Below are positions 5,441-11,155 of a stretch of DNA of 11,155 bases, piece by piece. Both the position numbers and the translations under genes were made by a program. Each line of letters begins with the position of its first letter. Positions within the stretch are counted from its first letter, which is position 1. This stretch comes from Betaproteobacteria bacterium (GTDB lineage Bacteria; Pseudomonadota; Gammaproteobacteria; Burkholderiales; SG8-41). The notes under the pieces were generated by a model. It was not told where the DNA came from. It saw only the letters and a program-made list of their open reading frames with translations, and made no database searches. The DNA is taken from the NCBI GenBank assembly GCA_025356695.1, contig JANXSE010000167.1, forward strand, positions 1-11,155, given 5' to 3'.

Positions 5441-6519
5441 GCCAGCGCTTTGGTCAGACCGCGCAACAGGTCGCGGAAATCGTTTAGCGCATTGAAGCGC
5501 GGCATCGCGGCGGTGTGCGGTGTCAGCATCACATTGTCGAATTTCAGCAATTCGTCGTCGCTGCGACCGGGTTCTTCGTACAGTGGATCGAGCGCAAAGC
5601 CGCCGAGGTGTCCGGACTTCAAGGCCTCGATCAGCGCGTCGCGGTCGATGATGCGGGCGCGCGACACGTTGATCAGAAAAGCGCCGCGTTTCATTTTGGC
5701 GAGTTTTTCGCGGTCGATGAAATTGCGCGTGGCTTTGGTTTCGGGCAACTGGATACTGACCCAGTCGGCTTCAGCCAGCAGTGTATCGAGCGGCACGTAG
5801 TGTGCACTGAAACGCGTTTCTTCTTCGGCAGTCATTCTGTTGCGCTGGAAATAAATCACGCGCATGCCGAAGGCAGCAGCGCGCACCGCCAGCTCGCGGC
5901 CGATTTCGCCCATGCCGATGATGCCCAGCGTGGCTTCATGCAGCATTTTCAGGTTCTGGATGCGCGGCCAGCCGGAAAAGGCGGTGTGGCGGCGGTCGAA
6001 GGTGGTCGGCGAATAGCCGGCGCCTTCGAGTTGCTCGACGCTGATCAGACCGGTGATACGGTGCAGCTTGCGCGCCAGTGTCAGCATCATTGCCATCGTG
6101 TGTTCGGCACAGGCGATGTTGGCGCGACGGCGCAGCGTCAGCACCGGCACATTGCGCGCTTTGCAGGCGGCGAGGTCGATGCTGCGCGTGATGGTGCCGT
6201 ATTGCTGCACCGCTTTGAGTTTCGGCGCAATCGCGAGTTCTGCCTCGCCCATGGTCAGCGATTCGATGATGACGGCGTTTGCTTCGGGCAGGTTGGCGCG
6301 CAGTTCCTCCTGTGTTGACACCAGACGCACGTCGGCGGGGTAGAGCTTAGGCACCTGCGCGCGCGTTTCCGCACACCAGCCGGCGAAATCCGGCACATCG
6401 TGTGCCATGAAATGCGCGAAGGCATCGCGCCGCTCGGCCGTGGTATTCGGATCGAGGATGACCTGCAGGATGCGCGGGAAGGGATCGTCTTCGACGACGA
6501 TGACCGGGCGCGCGCTCAT
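5437..6519 (-). CDS. D-2-hydroxyacid dehydrogenase family NAD(P)-dependent oxidoreductase
   Basis: A 360-residue cytosolic enzyme of the D-isomer-specific 2-hydroxyacid dehydrogenase family, which interconverts 2-oxo and (R)-2-hydroxy acids. The Rossmann motif G202-x-G204-x-x-G207 is clear. The catalytic triad by alignment is Arg287 (in NVSRARI, where the usual Gly after Arg is Ala288), Glu316 (YEEPG) and His335 (TPHTAA). The strand end that normally carries the Asp gripping the NAD ribose reads Gln-Arg-Asn-Arg (225-228), which suggests an NADP preference; this is inference. The N-terminal domain has an extra ~40 residues before the usual start of the fold, including a run describing a FAGWCAE helix. 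It starts at an ATG whose first bases overlap the stop of the CMD-like gene (ATGA, 6516-6519) and ends overlapping the next Bug gene. The exact substrate is unknown. Confidence 0.9.
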   Translation of the reverse strand: MSARPVIVVEDDPFPRILQVILDPNTTAERRDAFAHFMAHDVPDFAGWCAETRAQVPKLYPADVRLVSTQEELRANLPEANAVIIESLTMGEAELAIAPKLKAVQQYGTITRSIDLAACKARNVPVLTLRRRANIACAEHTMAMMLTLARKLHRITGLISVEQLEGAGYSPTTFDRRHTAFSGWPRIQNLKMLHEATLGIIGMGEIGRELAVRAAAFGMRVIYFQRNRMTAEEETRFSAHYVPLDTLLAEADWVSIQLPETKATRNFIDREKLAKMKRGAFLINVSRARIIDRDALIEALKSGHLGGFALDPLYEEPGRSDDELLKFDNVMLTPHTAAMPRFNALNDFRDLLRGLTKALA

Positions 6520-7061
6520 TTTGCCGGCTCCGCCGGCGTTTCAGCGTCGATTTCGAGGGCCTGCAGTACCCGCGTGTGCATGTTGTAGGTTCCGATCAAG
6601 ACGGTCAGTTCGACGATCTGTTTTTCATTGAAATGGTCGCGCAGGGCGGCAAACACGGATTCAGGTACCTGCACTTCGCGCGTCATGGCGTCGGCGTAGG
6701 CGAGTGCGGCACGCTGCTGCTCGCTGAACAGCGTCGAGGCGGGCCAGTCGTTGAGCGCGGCGCATTGTTCCACGGTAAGGCCTTCGCGCACCGCGAACGC
6801 CGGCACATGCGCCTTGATCACGTATTCGACGCGGTTGATGAGGCCGATGCGGATGATCACGAGTTCGCGGATCTTGCCGTCGAGGTCGGTCTGCCAGCGT
6901 ACGGCAGAGATCTGGTCGAGCCATTTTTCAGCGAGTGCCGGGCTGTGCAAGAGCATCTTGTAGATGTTGAGCAGGCGGCCGCCGCGGCCGCCTCGGATGC
7001 GCCCGATGACTTTTTCAAGCTCGGGATGGGATTTTTCTTCGATCAGCGAAACGCGCGCCAT
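6516..7061 (-). CDS. Carboxymuconolactone decarboxylase-family protein without CxxC
   Basis: A 181-residue all-helical CMD-family protein. The family core runs from about residue 40 to 165. The conserved helix reads RELVIIRIGLINRVEYVIKAH (65-85), in which Asn76, Glu79, Tyr80 and His85 match the non-peroxidase CMD pattern N-x-x-E-Y-x-x-x-x-H; the AhpD-type Cys pair is absent. Thiol-peroxidase activity is therefore unlikely, and a decarboxylase, isomerase or binding role is more plausible. It begins 3 bp after the Bug gene stop with a good GGAG 8 nt upstream of the ATG (7059-7061), and its stop overlaps the dehydrogenase start. It differs clearly from the CxxC protein at 1227-1880. It is probably a catalytic partner in the operon's pathway; the actual reaction is not known. 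Confidence 0.88.
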   Translation of the reverse strand: MARVSLIEEKSHPELEKVIGRIRGGRGGRLLNIYKMLLHSPALAEKWLDQISAVRWQTDLDGKIRELVIIRIGLINRVEYVIKAHVPAFAVREGLTVEQCAALNDWPASTLFSEQQRAALAYADAMTREVQVPESVFAALRDHFNEKQIVELTVLIGTYNMHTRVLQALEIDAETPAEPAK

Positions 7062-7064
7062 TGT

Positions 7065-8027
7065 TTATTCTCCGCGGATGCCGGCGGCCTTGACCACCTT
7101 GGCCCACTTCGCCATTTCATTTTTCAGAAAAGCATTGAATTCGGCCGTGCTGCCGGCGGCCGCATCGGCGCCCAGCGCAGCGAGGCGTTCCTTCATTTGT
7201 GGGGTCTTCAGGCTTTTTACCGTTTCCGCATTCAGTTGATTGACGATCTCGGCCGGTGTGCCGGACGGCGCGAGCATGCCGAACCAGGCGGTGACGGCAT
7301 AACCTTTGAGCCCGGCTTCGCTCACCGTCGGCAGTTCCGGTATCAACCCGGAGCGCGTGCCGCCGGTAACGGCGAGCGCGCGCAGTTTGCCGGATTTGAC
7401 ATGTGGCAGCGTGATCAGCATGTCGGCGAAACCGACGATGACTTCGCCGCCGATCAGTGCGGTGAGGCCGGGCGCACTGCCTTTGTACGGGATATGCGTC
7501 ATGTGGATGCCGGCGAGGCTGTTGAACAGTTCGCCCGCCAGATGTTGCGCGCCGCCGGGGCCGCCCGAGGCGAAGGTCACTTCGCCAGGCTTGGCCTTTG
7601 CAAAGGCGATTAACTCTTTCACCGACTTCGCCGGCAGCGAGGGATGTACGACGAGCAGATTGTTGACGCTGGCGAACAGCGCCACCGGCGTGAGGTCTTT
7701 GATCGGGTCGTAGCCGAGTTTGGCGTCGAGCGCCGGCGCGACGGAATAGGAAATACCGACCGTAGCGAGCGTATAGCCGTCGGCCGGCGATTTGGCGGCC
7801 AGCGCTGTACCGAGATTGCCGCTGGCGCCGGGTTTGTTGTCGATGATGACGGGTTGACCCCAGGCTTCGCTCATCGATTGCGCTACTGCGCGCGCCAGGA
7901 TGTCGGTCGGCCCGCCCGGCGTATAGGGCACGATCATGCGGATCGGCTTGGAGGGATATTTTTGTGCGCTTGCCGGCAGCGCCGAAAAGGCGAGCGCCAT
8001 CGCGCACAACGTTGAAAATTTTCTCAT
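7065..8027 (-). CDS. Bug/TctC-family periplasmic substrate-binding protein (first in operon)
   Basis: A 320-residue secreted binding protein. The signal peptide covers residues 1 to about 22 (Met-Arg-Lys start, hydrophobic core, Ala-Ser-Ala-Gln end). The mature N-terminus shows the family layout: KYPSKPIRMIVPYTPGG, then Pro-Thr-Asp with Asp42 at the usual ligand-carboxylate position, and Lys-Pro-Gly-Ala-Ser-Gly-Asn-Leu-Gly (65-73). AGELFNS, HIPYKG, LRALAVTGG and LPTVSEAGL follow in the normal order and the length is typical. It lies 9 bp downstream of the oxoprolinase-type gene, with only a weak AAGAA before the ATG, and 3 bp before the CMD-like gene, so it is almost certainly co-transcribed. 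Its ligand may be the substrate or product of the neighbouring amidohydrolase, which is inference. Bug genes without a TctAB pair are common in Burkholderiales. Confidence 0.95.
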   Translation of the reverse strand: MRKFSTLCAMALAFSALPASAQKYPSKPIRMIVPYTPGGPTDILARAVAQSMSEAWGQPVIIDNKPGASGNLGTALAAKSPADGYTLATVGISYSVAPALDAKLGYDPIKDLTPVALFASVNNLLVVHPSLPAKSVKELIAFAKAKPGEVTFASGGPGGAQHLAGELFNSLAGIHMTHIPYKGSAPGLTALIGGEVIVGFADMLITLPHVKSGKLRALAVTGGTRSGLIPELPTVSEAGLKGYAVTAWFGMLAPSGTPAEIVNQLNAETVKSLKTPQMKERLAALGADAAAGSTAEFNAFLKNEMAKWAKVVKAAGIRGE

Positions 8028-8036
8028 GACGGGTTC

Positions 8037-11000
8037 TTATTGGTTGTTGGAAGGCGGGCCGTATCCGCCGCCACCCGGTGTTTCTATTACGAAGACATCA
8101 CCCCGATGCATCTCGATTTTAGCTGAACCGGGGAGTTCGACCGTGCTGCCGTCGCTGCGAATGACGCGGTTGCGACCGACCTTTGCCGGTTCTCCGCCGG
8201 CCATCCCGTACGGGGGCACGCTGCGGTGCCCCGACAATATCGCCGCCGTCATGGATTCGAGAAAGCGCAGGCGCCGCACCGCGCCGTCGCCGCCATGCCA
8301 TTGTCCGCGGCCGCCGCTGCCGCGGCAGATGGAAAATTCTTCGAGCAATACCGGGAAGCGCCATTCCAGCACTTCCGGATCGGTCAGCCGCGAGTTGGTC
8401 ATATGCGTCTGCACGACATCAGTGCCGTCAAAGCCATCGCCGGCGCCGGAGCCACCCGAGATGGTTTCGTAATACTGATGGTGTTCATTGCCAAAGGTGA
8501 AATTGTTCATCGTGCCTTGTGACGCGCCCATCACGCCCATCGCGCCATAGAGGGCATCGGTCACGCATTGCGAGGTTTCGACGTTACCGGCGACCACCGC
8601 GGCGGGATAACGCGGATTGAGCATGCAGCCTTCAGGAATGATGACGTCGAGCGGTTTGAGGCAGCCGGCATTGAGCGGGATGTCGGCATCGACCAGCGAA
8701 CGGAACACGTAAAGCACGGCTGCCATGCAGACGGCGGACGGCGCATTAAAATTGTTGTCGAGCTGCGCACTGGTACCGGTGAAATCGATGGTGGCACGGC
8801 GCGCGGCGTGGTCGACGCGCAGTGCCACGCGAATGACCGCGCCGTGGTCCATCGCATATTCAAATGCGCCATCGCGCAGGACATCGATGACGCGGCGCAC
8901 CGACTCTTCGGCGTTGTCCTGCACGTGTTGCATGTAGGCGTGCACGACGTCGAGGCCGAAATCGGCGACCATGCGGCGCAGTTCCTGCACGCCTTTTTCG
9001 TTGGCAGCGATCATGGCGCGCAGATCGGCGAGGTTCTGCCCGACGTTGCGGCAGGGCCATGCGCCGGACGAGAGCAGCGCCGTGGTTTCTGACTCGCGCA
9101 GGCGCCCGCCCGCGACCAGCAGGAAGTTGTCGATCAGCACACCTTCTTCCTCGATCGTATGGCTGTCCGGCGGCATCGAGCCCGGCGTGATGCCGCCGAT
9201 GTCGGCGTGATGACCGCGCGAGCCGACATAAAAAAGAACGCCGTCACCATTATCGTCGAACACCGGCGTGATCACCGTGATGTCGGGCAGGTGGGTGCCG
9301 CCGTTATAGGGGGCGTTCAGCATGTAGACGTCACCGGGCTTCATGCGGCCGCGATTGCCGTCAATGACGCTGCGGATGGAGGCGCCCATCGACCCCAGAT
9401 GCACCGGCATATGCGGCGCATTGGCGATCAGATTGCCGTCGGCATCGAACAGCGCGCAGGAAAAATCGAGGCGTTCCTTGATGTTGACCGAATGTGCGGT
9501 GTTGGCGAGCCTGAGTCCCATCTGCTCGGCGATCGACATGAACAGATTGTTGAAGAGTTCGAGACGCACCGGATCGACCTTTGTGCCGGCGGCATGGCGC
9601 GTCGCACGCACCTCGACACGCGTTAGTAACAGGTGATCGAGTGGCGTGACTTCCGCCTGCCAGCCGCTTTCGACGATCGTGGTGCCATTCGGCTCGGCAA
9701 TGATGGCGGGGCCGCGCAAGCGGTGGCCGGGGTGCAGTTGATCGCGCTGGTATACCGGCGTTTTGTATTCGATTTCGCCGGAGTACATCTGCGCAGTCGT
9801 CGCCGGAACAGGTAACGCCGCTGTGCCGCTGCCCGCGGGCGGTATTGGCTGCAGGGTTTCGGTGGCGCCAATCGCCTCGACCGAGACTGCCTCGACGATC
9901 AGTGCGCGCTCCGGCATCAGGAAGCTGTAGCGCGCGCGATAGGCGGTTTCGAAAGCCGTCAGCGTGGCCTCCGTTTCAACGAACGGAACAACCAGTGCCG
10001 TGTCTGTGCCTTCGTAGCGCAGGTGGATGCGCGCGACGACGTTAATGCGATCAGACGGCACATTCTGTTCGAGCACTTCGTTGCGTGCCGCTACCGCCAG
10101 ATCGACCAGCAGGTTATCCAGCAGGCGGCAGTTGGTTTCGTTGAATTCAACTTCCACGGATTGTTCGCGCATGGCGGTGATGTCGGCGAGCCCCATGCCG
10201 TAGGCCGACAGCACACCGGCGAGCGTATGGATGTAAATGCGCGTCATGCCGAGCGCATCGGCGACGAGGCAGGCATGTTGTCCGCCGGCGCCGCCGAAAC
10301 AGGCCAGCGTATAGGCGGTGACGTCGTGGCCGCGCTGCACCGAGATCTGGCGGATGGCGTTGGCCATGTTGGCGACGGCGATTTCGATGTAGCCTGTGGC
10401 GACCTCTTCGGGCGTGCGCGTATCACCGGTAGCGGCGCGTATGTCATTGGTCAGCGCAATGAATTTTTCGCGCGCGACCTTTGCATCGAGTGGTTCATTG
10501 CCCTGCGGCCCGAAGACCCGCGGGAACCAGTCTGGCTGGATCTTGCCAAGCAACAGGTTGCAGTCGGTGACGGTCAGCGGCCCGCCATTGCGATAACAGG
10601 CCGGCCCCGGATGCGCGCCGGCCGAATCGGGGCCGACGCGGTAACGCGCACCGTCGAAATGCAGAATCGAACCGCCGCCGGCGGCAACGGTATGAATATT
10701 CATCATCGGCGCGCGCATGCGCACGCCGGCCACTTGCGTATCGAAGCTGCGTTCTACATCCGATAAATCTTTGCCGGTGAAATGCGACACGTCGGTTGAA
10801 GTGCCGCCCATGTCGAAACCGATGATGCGGTCAAAACCGGCGGCCAGCGCAGTGCGCACCGCGCCGACGATGCCGCCGGCGGGGCCGGAGAGGATGGAGT
10901 CCTTGCCCTGGAAGCGCTGCGCATCCGTGAGGCCGCCGTTCGACTGCATGAAAAGCAGGCGCACGCCTTGCAACTCGGCGGCGATGCGGTCAATGTAACG

Positions 11001-11155
11001 GCGCAGGATGGGCGACAGATAGGCATCGACCACCGTGGTGTCGCCGCGCCCGATCAGCTTCATCAGCGGGCTGACTTCGTGTGACACCGAGACCTGCGTG
11101 AAACCGGTTTCGCGTGCGATGGTGGCGAGCTGTTGTTCGTGCTGCGGATAACGAT
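8037..11155 (-). CDS. Fused HyuA-HyuB hydantoinase/5-oxoprolinase-type ATP-dependent amidohydrolase, N-terminus cut by window edge
   Basis: The frame is open from the right edge to TAA (8037-8039). 1038 residues are visible, and the N-terminal part, roughly 150-250 residues expected from 5-oxoprolinases, is off-window. The frame continues through the GTG at 11085-11087 with family-like sequence ([14 protein letters not shown]), so 11087 is not the start. The HyuA half contains an ATP-binding [13 protein letters not shown] (residues 113-125 from the edge), [10 protein letters not shown] (178-187) and FGGAGGQHA. The HyuB half begins near residue 527 (about position 9575) with a [10 protein letters not shown] segment, has [12 protein letters not shown] and [11 protein letters not shown], and ends in the typical TPGGGGYG. 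Fusion of both halves is normal for 5-oxoprolinase, which opens 5-oxoproline to glutamate with ATP. N-methylhydantoinase or another cyclic amide substrate is also possible. It is the first visible gene of the operon. Confidence 0.93.
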   Translation of the reverse strand, partial: RYPQHEQQLATIARETGFTQVSVSHEVSPLMKLIGRGDTTVVDAYLSPILRRYIDRIAAELQGVRLLFMQSNGGLTDAQRFQGKDSILSGPAGGIVGAVRTALAAGFDRIIGFDMGGTSTDVSHFTGKDLSDVERSFDTQVAGVRMRAPMMNIHTVAAGGGSILHFDGARYRVGPDSAGAHPGPACYRNGGPLTVTDCNLLLGKIQPDWFPRVFGPQGNEPLDAKVAREKFIALTNDIRAATGDTRTPEEVATGYIEIAVANMANAIRQISVQRGHDVTAYTLACFGGAGGQHACLVADALGMTRIYIHTLAGVLSAYGMGLADITAMREQSVEVEFNETNCRLLDNLLVDLAVAARNEVLEQNVPSDRINVVARIHLRYEGTDTALVVPFVETEATLTAFETAYRARYSFLMPERALIVEAVSVEAIGATETLQPIPPAGSGTAALPVPATTAQMYSGEIEYKTPVYQRDQLHPGHRLRGPAIIAEPNGTTIVESGWQAEVTPLDHLLLTRVEVRATRHAAGTKVDPVRLELFNNLFMSIAEQMGLRLANTAHSVNIKERLDFSCALFDADGNLIANAPHMPVHLGSMGASIRSVIDGNRGRMKPGDVYMLNAPYNGGTHLPDITVITPVFDDNGDGVLFYVGSRGHHADIGGITPGSMPPDSHTIEEEGVLIDNFLLVAGGRLRESETTALLSSGAWPCRNVGQNLADLRAMIAANEKGVQELRRMVADFGLDVVHAYMQHVQDNAEESVRRVIDVLRDGAFEYAMDHGAVIRVALRVDHAARRATIDFTGTSAQLDNNFNAPSAVCMAAVLYVFRSLVDADIPLNAGCLKPLDVIIPEGCMLNPRYPAAVVAGNVETSQCVTDALYGAMGVMGASQGTMNNFTFGNEHHQYYETISGGSGAGDGFDGTDVVQTHMTNSRLTDPEVLEWRFPVLLEEFSICRGSGGRGQWHGGDGAVRRLRFLESMTAAILSGHRSVPPYGMAGGEPAKVGRNRVIRSDGSTVELPGSAKIEMHRGDVFVIETPGGGGYGPPSNNQ

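Larger units (their letters stand above)
4460..11155 (-). other. Five-gene (or longer) catabolic operon
   Basis: All five genes from the oxoprolinase-type enzyme to the second Bug protein read on the minus strand. Spacings are 9 bp, 3 bp, a 4-bp overlap and a 4-bp overlap, so they form one transcription unit with translational coupling at the two ATGA junctions. The promoter must lie to the right of the window. No hairpin terminator is visible after 4460; the transcript runs straight into the 3' end of the opposing small membrane protein gene 11 bp away. Confidence 0.85.

Noticed and set aside
4889..5800. Plus-strand frame of 303 codons opposite the Bug and dehydrogenase genes
   Set aside because: The Arg/Gly/Ser-rich product has no recognisable domain and spans two well-supported minus-strand genes.
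6576..7613. Open frame of 345 codons on the plus strand opposite the CMD-like and Bug genes
   Set aside because: It is antisense to two clear family members, with a His/Gly/Arg-rich product lacking any domain; long antisense frames are common in GC-rich DNA.
10023..10766. Plus-strand frame of 247 codons opposite the oxoprolinase-type gene
   Set aside because: It lies entirely antisense to the highly conserved HyuA domain and shows no family resemblance.
8037..11087. Taking the GTG at 11085-11087 as the start of the oxoprolinase-type gene
   Set aside because: The 22 codons between it and the window edge continue in frame with typical 5-oxoprolinase sequence, and the N-terminal ATPase part would be missing.

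Overview
The window is GC-rich, densely coded DNA. It most likely comes from a betaproteobacterium of the order Burkholderiales. This is inferred from two Bug-type (TctC-like) periplasmic binding proteins, a CrgA-like LysR regulator and the tightly packed catabolic gene order; no rRNA or other strict taxonomic marker is present. I can support ten protein genes. Two run off the edges: a small membrane protein at the left edge and a hydantoinase/5-oxoprolinase-type enzyme at the right edge.

Left part (1-1226): a partial polytopic membrane protein and an unrecognised ~194-residue protein, both on the minus strand. They are followed by a long perfect hairpin terminator and a REP-like palindromic repeat, which lie just after the end of the next minus-strand gene.

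Middle part (1227-4448): a CxxC-containing carboxymuconolactone decarboxylase/AhpD-like protein is divergent from a LysR-family regulator. Their short shared spacer carries a 12-bp direct repeat that overlaps the predicted promoter. The regulator ends only 5 bp from the end of an opposing Fsr-like MFS transporter. The MFS gene is in turn divergent from a small 85-residue membrane protein.

Right part (4460-11155): one apparent minus-strand operon of at least five genes, transcribed in this order: fused HyuA-HyuB (5-oxoprolinase-type ATP-dependent amidohydrolase), Bug binding protein, Cys-less carboxymuconolactone decarboxylase-like protein, D-2-hydroxyacid dehydrogenase-like reductase, second Bug binding protein. 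Gaps are 9 and 3 bp, then two ATGA overlaps, so transcription and translation are probably coupled. The set reads as capture of small organic acids in the periplasm, ATP-driven opening of a cyclic amide/imide, and redox handling of a 2-oxo/2-hydroxy acid. The substrate cannot be read from sequence, and no TctA/TctB membrane components are visible. This operon is the best candidate for an undescribed catabolic system. No CRISPR array, tRNA, rRNA, insertion sequence or phage gene was seen.
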